From Actinomycetota bacterium (lineage in GTDB: Bacteria; Actinomycetota; Humimicrobiia; Humimicrobiales; Humimicrobiaceae), in assembly GCA_028696435.1 (NCBI GenBank), contig JAQVHC010000079.1, positions 1 to 5,781 of the forward strand: DNA of 5,781 nucleotides, read 5' to 3'. The notes under the pieces are model-generated. The model searched no databases and was not told the origin of the DNA. It saw only the letters and a list, made by a program, of their open reading frames with translations. How positions within the stretch are numbered: the stretch's first letter is position 1; the number at the start of each line of letters is the position of its first letter. The position numbers and the translations under genes were made by a program. Shown in pieces: positions 1 to 5,781 of the stretch.

Positions 1-84
1 TTTTTCTCAAAGAATTTCAAATAATTTAAAAATTTTATTTTTTGAATATTCCGAATAAACTTTAAATTTTTAATTTGTTCGAAG

Positions 85-90
85 AAAGGA
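85..90 (+). promoter_or_regulatory. Shine-Dalgarno site deciding a TTG start
   Basis: AAAGGA lies seven bases before a TTG codon at 98. This supports TTG as the true start of the downstream dehydrogenase. The next in-frame Met is residue 37, which would remove the whole nucleotide-binding motif. The bases before it (1-84) are extremely A/T rich with T and A runs and hold no promoter I can place with confidence. Confidence 0.75.
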
Positions 91-97
91 TAAAAAA

Positions 98-1081
98 TTG
101 AAATTATTAGTGACTGGCGGAACAGGCTTCACCGGCAGCAAACTGGTAGAGTACTTAATTGATAAGGGCCATGATGTAATAGCACTTGATACCCAGAAAG
201 GAATTATGTATGACTACCTTCAGGAAAAAGGAGCAAATATTATTCTCGGTTCAGTAACTGATAGGGAGGCTGTAAAAAAATCGCTGGAGGGCGTAGAAGG
301 TGTATTTCATCTGGCTGCCGCCTTCAGACAGGTCAATGCAACTCAAAAAACTTACTGGGATGTGAATGTAGAAGGAACCCGCATTCTTTGTGAGGAATCA
401 CTTGAAAGACCCATCAGGAAATTTGTCTACTGCTCAACACAGGGCGTCCATGGGAATATAAAAAACCCTCCCGGAGATGAAAACTCTCCAATAGAACCGG
501 CTGATTATTATCAGTATACCAAATATGAAGGGGAAAAAGTCGTAAAAGAATTTACTGAAAAGGGGCTCAAGAGCGTTATAATCAGACCAACTGCAATTTA
601 TGGACCCGGGGATCCGGAAAGATTTTTCTTTCTGTTCCGTTTTGCCAAAAAGGGAAAGTTCTACATGTTTGGAAATGGAAAGGCCTTTTATCATCCAGTA
701 TATATAGATAATCTCAATGATGGCTTTTATCTGGCTTTTGAAAGCGACAAAATCAACGCTGAAACCTATATTATCGGAGATAAAGAGTATTTCACCATAA
801 AAGAACTGGTCAAAAAAGTTGGACACTCAATGGGTAAAGAAGTTAAATTCATTCAATTACCTTTCGCACCTTTATACGCACTTGCCTGTATATGCGAAGT
901 AATCTGTAAACCCTTTAAAATTTCACCGCCTTTGTTCAGGCGGAGGGTTGACTGGTACAGACAGAACCGCGCTTTTAAGATTGACAAAGCCATGAATGAA
1001 TTAAATTATAACCCGCAGGTAGGAATTGATGAAGGGCTAAAAAGGACAGCGCAGTGGTATATTGAAAATAATTATCTATAA
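98..1081 (+). CDS. NAD-dependent epimerase/dehydratase family protein (extended SDR)
   Basis: A 327-residue extended short-chain dehydrogenase/reductase of normal length for the family. The N-terminal Rossmann fold shows GxxGxxG at residues 7-13 (GGTGFTG). Asp31 sits at the end of the second strand, as usual for NAD-preferring members, and HLAA is at 71-74. The active site has Ser113/Thr114 in a CST motif and a YxxxK pair, Tyr138 and Lys142. RPTAIYGPGD (163-172) and HPVYIDNL (199-206) are the conserved substrate-side motifs. A hydrophobic stretch at about 254-272 recalls the membrane-associated tail of 3-beta-HSD-like SDRs. Family knowledge: such enzymes epimerise, dehydrate or oxidise nucleotide sugars, or act on sterol/hopanoid-like hydroxyls. 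The exact substrate cannot be read here. With rmlD and a glycosyltransferase nearby, a nucleotide-sugar role is the most likely inference. The start is TTG with a well-placed AAAGGA. The next gene follows on the same strand after 203 bases. Confidence 0.88.
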   Translation: MKLLVTGGTGFTGSKLVEYLIDKGHDVIALDTQKGIMYDYLQEKGANIILGSVTDREAVKKSLEGVEGVFHLAAAFRQVNATQKTYWDVNVEGTRILCEESLERPIRKFVYCSTQGVHGNIKNPPGDENSPIEPADYYQYTKYEGEKVVKEFTEKGLKSVIIRPTAIYGPGDPERFFFLFRFAKKGKFYMFGNGKAFYHPVYIDNLNDGFYLAFESDKINAETYIIGDKEYFTIKELVKKVGHSMGKEVKFIQLPFAPLYALACICEVICKPFKISPPLFRRRVDWYRQNRAFKIDKAMNELNYNPQVGIDEGLKRTAQWYIENNYL

Positions 1082-1284
1082 TCTATATATAGACTCGAAT
1101 TTATAGAATCCATAAAATCCATAAAAGGGTAGAAGGATTAACCGGGTAAAAGTTAACACCTGAATAGTAAATATTTCAATCCACCATGCAGGACTAAATA
1201 CAGGGTTAGATTATATTGCGTAATTAGTGTATAAAGTAATTAATATTTATAGAGACCTTTCGGGTCTATTAGAGGAGCCATTAC
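1082..1284 (+). other. Intergenic leader before the asparagine synthase-like gene
   Basis: These 203 bases are non-coding on both strands as far as I can see; the one ATG on the plus strand (1195) meets a stop after three codons. They contain a 9-base direct repeat (ATCCATAAA at 1108-1116 and 1117-1125). An A/T-rich stretch at about 1228-1250 is a plausible promoter or TATA region, but no clear -35/-10 pair can be assigned. A short hairpin lies next to the ribosome binding site. No obvious terminator for the upstream gene is present, so read-through from it is possible. Confidence 0.5.
1253..1267 (+). promoter_or_regulatory. Small stem-loop just before the ribosome binding site
   Basis: AGACC (1253-1257) pairs perfectly with GGTCT (1263-1267) around a five-base TTTCG loop. 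It ends four bases before the GAGGAG Shine-Dalgarno site at 1272-1277, which is seven bases from the ATG at 1285. It is not followed by a T run, so it does not look like a terminator. It could shape translation initiation or protect the mRNA 5' end, or it may be chance: five base pairs is short. Confidence 0.35.
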
Positions 1285-3168
1285 ATGATGTATAGAATAT
1301 ATGGTTTTAACTGGAACGATGAAAAACTTATTCGAAAAATGGCTGGAAAAACCGATAGTGCAGGACCCGGTGATAACGAGATAAAAGTTTTCCCATCATT
1401 TTCCATCGGAAGCTCATGCATAAGTGAAACCAGCTTTTCTGGAAAGGAAAGCCGGTATGTGCAGGGGCAGCCTGTGTCTGCAGATGACGGAAAATTATGG
1501 ATTGTTTATAATGGTGAAGTATATAATTTTCCAGAATTAAAAGAAGAACTTATTGCTAAAGGCTATAAATTCAACACTACCTCCGATGCCGAGGTGGTCT
1601 TAAAAAGTTATCAAGAATATGGACCTGCATGCCTTGAAAAATTTAATGGTATGTTCGCTTTCGCAATCCGTGATGAAGAGAAAAAAGAACTCTTTCTTGC
1701 AAGAGACAGAATGGGGATAAAACCTCTTTATTATTACTTAAAAGACGGCAAATTTATTTTTGGTTCAGACATAAAAAGTATCCTTGAGGCAGATTGTGTT
1801 AAAAAAGAAGTCAATCTACAGTCAATGTATTACTATCTGGGCTATGAATTTGTTCCTGCTCCAGACACTATGTTTAAAAATATCTATAAACTCCGCCAGG
1901 GTCATTATGCTATCCTTAAGGATGGTAATTTAAATATAAAAGAATACTGGGATCTAAACTTCAAACCTGAAATATTTGATGAAGACGAGGCTGCAGACAG
2001 AATTTTTAAAGCTATTGAGGAATCTATAAAGAGGCGCCTGACAGATAACGTCCCGCCGGGAGTTTTCCTTTCAGGTGGCCTTGATTCCAGCACAATAACA
2101 GGTTTTGTTGCCCGGGCATATCCCGAAAAAATCCAGACTTTTTCTATAGGCTACAGAGACAAATCATTTTCTGAACTTCCCTACGCCAGAATGGTATCTG
2201 ATTTTTTTAATACAGAACATAATGTACTTATGATTGACCCGATTTGTCCGGAAGATATAGAGAAAATTCTCTATAATCTGGATGAACCCATGACTGACCT
2301 TTCGACCATTCCTTTTTATCTGATCTGCTGCAAAGCCAGGGAAAAAGTACCTGTATGTCTTAGCGGAGAGGGTGGAGATGAAATGTTTGTCGGATATGAC
2401 AGACTCAAAGCAGCAAGATTAAGCCGTTATTATAATATCCTTCCTCCTTTTATCAGGAGAAAAGTTATGACACCACTTATTTTGAAACTACCCGACCAGC
2501 CCCAGAAAAAAGGTGCTATTAATATGCTAAAGCGTTTTGCAGAGGGAACGCTTTATCCGGAAGATGTGGGAGCTATGCGCTGGCAGTATTTTTTGAATCC
2601 TAAAATTGAAAAAAATATCTTTAATGAACATTCGCGTAAAAATATAACTTTTACACCCTTTGAACCTGTATATTATTTTTCCAGGAAGTGCAACTCAAAT
2701 CTTCAGGTAGATAAAGACATTTATGTAGATATTAAACTCACAATGGCAGACAGTGTCCTGATGAAAGTGGAGAGAATGAGCACAGCAGCATCTCTTCAGG
2801 TAAGGGTCCCTTTCCTTGACCACGAACTTGCAGAACTCTGTGCCACCATTCCAGCAAATTTGAAGCTCAACAAACTAACAACCAAATACATATTGAGAAA
2901 GGCTTTAAAAAAATATGACTTCCTGCCTGAAGACATCATTAATAGAAGCAAACAGGGCTACAGTCTGCCTGTTAAAAACTGGCTGCGTGAAGAGCTAAAA
3001 GATTACATGATAGACCTTCTTAAAAATTCACCCGTTATAAAAGAAAATTTTGACAGTTCGTATATTGACCTTCTCATGAAGGAGCATATTCAATCAAAAC
3101 ATAATCACAATCATATTTTATGGGCACTTATGAATTTAAGCCTGTGGTATAAGAAGTTTTTTCTTTAA
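1285..3168 (+). CDS. Asparagine synthase B-like amidotransferase with degenerate glutaminase site
   Basis: A 627-residue AsnB-family protein of normal length and two-domain layout. The N-terminal Ntn-hydrolase/glutaminase fold (about 1-170) keeps YNGEVYN (75-81), SD (100-101), NGMFAF (121-126) and RDRMGIKPLYY (140-150). The family start Met-Cys-Gly-Ile-x-Gly-Phe is replaced by Met-Tyr-Arg-Ile-Tyr-Gly-Phe, so the catalytic Cys is Tyr3. HRGPD is reduced to SAGPGD (25-30), and the RLSI segment is SCISE (44-48). The synthetase domain looks complete: PP-loop SGGLDSS (263-269), DEPMTD (333-338), SGEGGDEMFVGYDR (360-373), KVERMS (494-499), RVPFLDHE (507-514) and KQGYSLP (556-562). Inference: the ATP-dependent carboxylate amidation step may work with free ammonia or a separate ammonia source. 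In polysaccharide loci, AsnB relatives are thought to amidate uronic acids, and that fits the neighbours. True asparagine synthesis cannot be excluded. GAGGAG at 1272-1277 supports the first of two adjacent ATGs. The 3' end overlaps rmlD. Confidence 0.9.
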   Translation: MMYRIYGFNWNDEKLIRKMAGKTDSAGPGDNEIKVFPSFSIGSSCISETSFSGKESRYVQGQPVSADDGKLWIVYNGEVYNFPELKEELIAKGYKFNTTSDAEVVLKSYQEYGPACLEKFNGMFAFAIRDEEKKELFLARDRMGIKPLYYYLKDGKFIFGSDIKSILEADCVKKEVNLQSMYYYLGYEFVPAPDTMFKNIYKLRQGHYAILKDGNLNIKEYWDLNFKPEIFDEDEAADRIFKAIEESIKRRLTDNVPPGVFLSGGLDSSTITGFVARAYPEKIQTFSIGYRDKSFSELPYARMVSDFFNTEHNVLMIDPICPEDIEKILYNLDEPMTDLSTIPFYLICCKAREKVPVCLSGEGGDEMFVGYDRLKAARLSRYYNILPPFIRRKVMTPLILKLPDQPQKKGAINMLKRFAEGTLYPEDVGAMRWQYFLNPKIEKNIFNEHSRKNITFTPFEPVYYFSRKCNSNLQVDKDIYVDIKLTMADSVLMKVERMSTAASLQVRVPFLDHELAELCATIPANLKLNKLTTKYILRKALKKYDFLPEDIINRSKQGYSLPVKNWLREELKDYMIDLLKNSPVIKENFDSSYIDLLMKEHIQSKHNHNHILWALMNLSLWYKKFFL

Positions 3169-4018
3169 TATAATCCCTCAGTGCTTCCTTCCAGCATCTC
3201 ATATCGGCAAGTCCTATTTCTCTTAAATGCAGGTTATCAAGAACTGAGTAGTGCGGTCTTCTTGCTTTTGCTCCAAATTGTTCAGTAGTAACCGGTATTA
3301 TCTTTATATCCAGCTTCATAAGTTTAGCTATCTCGCATGCAAACTCATACCATGAACAACTGCCTGTATTTGTCATATGATATATTCCGTATTTTTCAGT
3401 CTGCATCAGCTCAAAAATTTTTTCAGCAGCATCAACAGTGCTGGTCGGGGTAAGTACCTGGTCATTTACAACTTTCATTTCCTTTCTGGTCTCTGCCATT
3501 TTTATTACCTGTTCTACAAAATTTGTGCTCCCTTTACCAACGCTTCCCGTGCGGCCATAAAGTCCGCTCAACCTTGCTATATAATATTTATCGAAGATAT
3601 ACCGTAATACATATTCTCCGGCAAGTTTGGATATTCCATACATACTCAACGGCGCCGGACAGTCATCTTCTGTGTAGGGCGTATTCTTTTTGCCGTCAAA
3701 TACATAATCGGTGCTAAAATGCATGAGCGGTACATCTATTTCCCTGCATATAAGCGCAAGATTTCTCACACCAACAACATTTACATTAAAGGCAGGCATG
3801 GCATCATCTTCACATCTGTCTACCTCATTAAAAGCCGCTGTGTTTATAACTATGCCGGGCCTGATTTTTTTTAAAGTATTTCTGCTTTCAACGTAATTGC
3901 AGATATCAATATCCTTTAGTCCGATAAGGCCAACTACTTCTACTCCCTGCTTTTTAAAATAGTTATTAATATCAGTCCCGAGCTGGCCGTCAGCTCCTAT
4001 TAATGCAACCCTTATCAT
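3128..4018 (-). CDS. rmlD: dTDP-4-dehydrorhamnose reductase
   Basis: A 296-residue protein with all the marks of RmlD/RfbD, which reduces dTDP-4-keto-L-rhamnose to dTDP-L-rhamnose in the last step of rhamnose donor synthesis. Counting from the chosen Met: GADGQLG (8-14) is the nucleotide-binding loop, NTAAFNEVD (59-67) follows the family pattern, and STDYVFDG (102-109) carries the catalytic Thr region. Tyr127 and Lys131 form YxxxK in YGISK. RLSGLYG (149-155) and RRPHYSVLDN (253-262) are the C-terminal substrate motifs. The reading frame extends seven codons upstream to a GTG at 4039, but GGAG at 4024-4027 lies inside that extension and five bases before the ATG at 4018. The 4018 start also places the Rossmann strand at residue 2. 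The C-terminal dozen residues run past the usual family end and overlap the opposite gene. No rmlA, rmlB or rmlC is in the window. Confidence 0.93.
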   Translation of the reverse strand: MIRVALIGADGQLGTDINNYFKKQGVEVVGLIGLKDIDICNYVESRNTLKKIRPGIVINTAAFNEVDRCEDDAMPAFNVNVVGVRNLALICREIDVPLMHFSTDYVFDGKKNTPYTEDDCPAPLSMYGISKLAGEYVLRYIFDKYYIARLSGLYGRTGSVGKGSTNFVEQVIKMAETRKEMKVVNDQVLTPTSTVDAAEKIFELMQTEKYGIYHMTNTGSCSWYEFACEIAKLMKLDIKIIPVTTEQFGAKARRPHYSVLDNLHLREIGLADMRCWKEALRDYIKEKTSYTTGLNS

Positions 4019-4023
4019 AAAAT

Positions 4024-4027
4024 CTCC
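4024..4027 (-). promoter_or_regulatory. Shine-Dalgarno site deciding the rmlD start
   Basis: Read on the minus strand, GGAG is followed by five bases and then ATG at 4018. The alternative GTG at 4039 has no purine-rich site before it. This favours the shorter, 296-residue form of RmlD. Confidence 0.7.
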
Positions 4028-4050
4028 AGAATAAAACACTTGGACAAAAA

Positions 4051-4059
4051 CTTATATAA
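4051..4059 (-). promoter_or_regulatory. Candidate rmlD promoter element (TATA-like)
   Basis: On the minus strand TTATATAAG lies about 35 bases before the rmlD start codon. It could be a bacterial -10-like element, which would leave a leader of roughly 25 bases including the Shine-Dalgarno site, or an archaeal TATA box. No convincing -35 hexamer is visible at the right distance, so the call rests on this element and its position alone. Confidence 0.35.
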
Positions 4060-4081
4060 TAAAATTTCAGGAATTAAATTT

Positions 4082-4102
4082 TTTGATCATCTTTAGATCA
4101 AA
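4082..4102. repeat. 7-base inverted repeat upstream of rmlD
   Basis: TTTGATC (4082-4088) and GATCAAA (4096-4102) are perfect reverse complements separated by seven bases. The repeat sits about 25-30 bases upstream of the TATA-like element of rmlD. Its size and spacing would suit an operator for a dimeric regulator. It is not followed by a T run in the minus (rmlD) direction, so it does not look like a terminator for the upstream lipoprotein gene. Confidence 0.45.
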
Positions 4103-4115
4103 TCAAAGCCTGCAG

Positions 4116-4143
4116 AATAAAATCCCTGTAATAAAATCCCTGT
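4116..4143. repeat. Perfect 14-base tandem duplication
   Basis: AATAAAATCCCTGT occurs twice in direct contact (4116-4129 and 4130-4143) in the 154-base gap between the lipoprotein gene and rmlD. The copies are identical, which suggests a recent slippage or duplication event, or a two-copy binding site. No other copy of the full unit was noticed in the window. Confidence 0.85.
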
Positions 4144-4172
4144 TCACCAGAAATAATCATAACTAATGCGTC

Positions 4173-4874
4173 CTAACAAACTAAAAATTTCAAAATATAA
4201 TATATACAGACCTCGATTACAACCAGTACTGCATATGAAATCGTCACAGGGATAATTTTCCTTTTAAACTTTTCAAAAACGGTAATTCTTAAGATTTCAA
4301 TAATAATTATTCCCAGTATAAATATGTATATAAATGTAAAGTACTTATTTGAATATAATTTGTAAAAAAATTCTGAAAACGGCCGCCTGCTGTACCAGGG
4401 TTTTCCCCTGACTTTACTAAAGTAATCCTTTTCTATTCTAAATACATTTTCCTCAGGATTTTCAAGAAAGCCCCCGATATGTATCCTTGAAAGGTCATAT
4501 CCATCGTTAATTTTTAAATCAAACTCAATATAATTGTAGTCAGATATACTAAAGACAAATCCGTCTGAATAGTCTCCACTACTAAGAGTAGCCGAAAATT
4601 TAATCTTATCTTCAGTTACATTAATTACATCTTCTTCTTCCCATTCCTTTAACCTGTATGCAGATATTTTCCCATCTGTTGAAACTATGCCGGTAAACGA
4701 TGTATCTTTCTGCTCTGCACTCCACTCAACAAATATGCTACCATTCTCCTCCCGGATAAAGTAACCAAAACTGGCACCCGGCGTATAAGAAATCCCCGAA
4801 CACCCTGTAAATGAAATACTCACCAGTACCAGTAGACTTAATAAGACTATTTGTAATTTAAAAACTTTTTTCAT
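4173..4874 (-). CDS. Predicted lipoprotein with two C-terminal transmembrane helices, unknown function
   Basis: I do not recognise this 233-residue protein. It begins with a lipoprotein-type leader: MKK, a hydrophobic core at about 8-21, and a lipobox FTGC ending at Cys25. An exported, strand-rich soluble part follows (about 26-175) with alternating hydrophobic residues, for example FVFSISDYNYIEFDLKI at 106-122. Two hydrophobic helices lie at about 178-199 and 208-230. The loop between them (EKFKRK, 201-206) is strongly basic, so by the positive-inside rule it faces the cytoplasm. This puts both the lipidated N-terminus and the C-terminus outside, a self-consistent topology. The ATG overlaps the stop of the upstream glycosyltransferase gene (ATGA), so the two are translationally coupled. 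A role at the membrane in glycan assembly, export or attachment is inferred from this coupling alone. If the Cys is not lipidated, the leader could be a third membrane anchor. Confidence 0.8.
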   Translation of the reverse strand: MKKVFKLQIVLLSLLVLVSISFTGCSGISYTPGASFGYFIREENGSIFVEWSAEQKDTSFTGIVSTDGKISAYRLKEWEEEDVINVTEDKIKFSATLSSGDYSDGFVFSISDYNYIEFDLKINDGYDLSRIHIGGFLENPEENVFRIEKDYFSKVRGKPWYSRRPFSEFFYKLYSNKYFTFIYIFILGIIIIEILRITVFEKFKRKIIPVTISYAVLVVIEVCIYYILKFLVC

Positions 4875-5781
4875 ACGCCTCTCAGGTAATTAGATACAAA
4901 TTTGAAAGCCTGTCGTGGTCCACTTCTAAATAAGTGGTAAAAAAATCTCCTGATAAGATAAAATCCTCCCTTTTTAGATGTCTTCCCTTTAGCAGATAGG
5001 TTAACATTTGTACTATTATTTAAAAGATTACCGGAACCAGCTTCTCTATGTTTAAATGCACTTGTTACCGGGTCCCTGCAAAAATCTATTATAGGCTGGC
5101 ACACTTTCTCCCAGGTAAAGTCTCCAGATATATCATTTATATTCTTAACACACTGCTGGTAAAAAACTCCATCATCTTTCATTTTAATGATAGCATCAAC
5201 AAGATCCTGAACATCTCCGTCTCTCGTAACAATACCAAGACCTTTTTTATCAATCATTGCACTGAGATAATCTCCTTCAGTTGATATTACAGGCAGTCCA
5301 GCCCACAGGTAATCCATAATTCTCGTCCTGAATGAAAATCTTGTTTCTATGTGATTGGGATGTGTAATAATCCCGGCGTCAGCTTCCAGAAGATAATTCT
5401 GCCTTTTGTCATAATCAACCCATCCAAAGTTAAAAAATACATTTTTATCATATACATCTAATTTTTTTGCCAGATTTATTGTTTCATTTACCATCTGTAG
5501 TTCTTTAACTTCAGGGTTAGGGTGTTTTATTCCCATAAAAAATAATTTGATATCATCTCTTAGTTCAGCAATTTTAGCCATTGCTTTTATCAAAGTCAGC
5601 GGGTCAAACCAGTTATAAATTCCCCCTCCCCATATTATTACAAAATCTTCCTTCTTTATGTTTCCAACAACCCCTTTTAATACATTTTCAGTATGAATTG
5701 GTCTGGTTGAAGGCAGGCCAAAAGGTACAATATCTATCATTTTATAGAGGGTCGGGTCCTGATTATATGAATAAGGATTTA
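4871..5781 (-). CDS. Glycosyltransferase family 4-like protein, 5' end beyond the window
   Basis: A C-terminal fragment of a GT-B glycosyltransferase; the start lies off the right edge. An ATG occurs at 5740, but the frame stays open for 13 more codons to the edge, and those residues (from NPYSYNQDPTLY on) continue the family pattern before MIDIVPFGLP, so 5740 is an internal Met. Visible motifs include WGGGIYNWFDP (5632-5600), a typical start of the second Rossmann domain, and FGWVDY with YLLEADAGI further on. ETRFSFRTR with DYLWAGLPVISTEGD (about 5347-5270) forms the nucleotide-sugar binding region. A Ser/Asn/Lys-rich linker and a basic aromatic C-terminal segment (from about 4970 to the stop) could touch the membrane. 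Family members transfer a sugar from an NDP donor during O-antigen or exopolysaccharide assembly on the cytoplasmic side. Donor and acceptor cannot be told. The stop overlaps the lipoprotein start by four bases. Confidence 0.88.
   Translation of the reverse strand, partial: NPYSYNQDPTLYKMIDIVPFGLPSTRPIHTENVLKGVVGNIKKEDFVIIWGGGIYNWFDPLTLIKAMAKIAELRDDIKLFFMGIKHPNPEVKELQMVNETINLAKKLDVYDKNVFFNFGWVDYDKRQNYLLEADAGIITHPNHIETRFSFRTRIMDYLWAGLPVISTEGDYLSAMIDKKGLGIVTRDGDVQDLVDAIIKMKDDGVFYQQCVKNINDISGDFTWEKVCQPIIDFCRDPVTSAFKHREAGSGNLLNNSTNVNLSAKGKTSKKGGFYLIRRFFYHLFRSGPRQAFKFVSNYLRGV

Noticed and set aside
44..57. GAATATTC palindrome and TATTC-C-GAATA mirror near the left edge
   Set aside because: Short palindromes are expected in such A/T-rich sequence, and nothing ties this one to a promoter or terminator.
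434..826. 130-codon open frame on the minus strand
   Set aside because: It lies wholly within the dehydrogenase gene, which has clear family motifs. The antisense translation has no recognisable domain and no upstream ribosome site was evident.
1138..1156. TTAAC / GTTAA inverted repeat in the gap before the AsnB-like gene
   Set aside because: Five A/T-rich pairs with a nine-base spacer in an AT-rich gap is too weak to call.
3377..3896. Three short plus-strand open frames (3377-3607, 3523-3717, 3711-3896)
   Set aside because: All are antisense to rmlD, whose motifs run continuously through the region. Their translations look like random shadow sequence.
1108..4139. Recurring ATAAAATCC string in both intergenic gaps
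   Set aside because: A similar string also occurs inside the glycosyltransferase coding region. At nine A/T-rich bases, chance recurrence is likely, so I do not treat it as a dispersed motif.
4920..4937. Inverted repeat CCACTT / AAGTGG with a six-base loop near the end of the glycosyltransferase gene
   Set aside because: It is inside coding sequence, has no T run after it, and is within what six-base pairing can give by chance.

Overview
The window is an AT-rich stretch of a cell-surface polysaccharide (glycan) biosynthesis region. It carries five protein genes and no RNA genes, transposons or CRISPR arrays that I can see. The host cannot be fixed from the sequence. The low GC content, frequent ATA (Ile) and AGA/AGG (Arg) codons, good Shine-Dalgarno sites and one TTG start fit either a low-GC anaerobic bacterium or a methanogen-like archaeon. 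The N-terminal leader of the lipoprotein gene (Met-Lys-Lys, hydrophobic stretch, lipobox Cys) leans slightly bacterial, but this is weak evidence.

Left half, plus strand: an NAD-dependent epimerase/dehydratase-like sugar or steroid-type short-chain dehydrogenase (98-1081), a 203-base gap, then an asparagine synthase B homologue (1285-3168). The second gene is the most unusual one here. Its ATP-dependent synthetase half looks intact, but the glutaminase half has lost the nucleophilic Cys and several glutamine-binding positions while keeping the fold.

Right half, minus strand: rmlD (dTDP-4-dehydrorhamnose reductase, 3128-4018), a 154-base gap with a perfect 14-base tandem duplication and a 7-base inverted repeat, then a predicted lipoprotein with two C-terminal membrane helices (4173-4874), and a GT4-type glycosyltransferase (4871 to the window edge) whose 5' end lies outside the window. 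The last two share an ATGA stop/start overlap and are surely co-transcribed. The two halves converge, and the 3' ends of the asparagine synthase gene and rmlD overlap by 41 bases.

Taken together, the genes look like parts of one pathway: nucleotide-sugar modification (SDR, RmlD), possible amidation of a carboxylated sugar or precursor (AsnB-like), glycosyl transfer (GT4), and a membrane-anchored exported protein of unknown job encoded with the transferase. The joint pathway is inferred from gene context. Only the family assignments come from the sequence.
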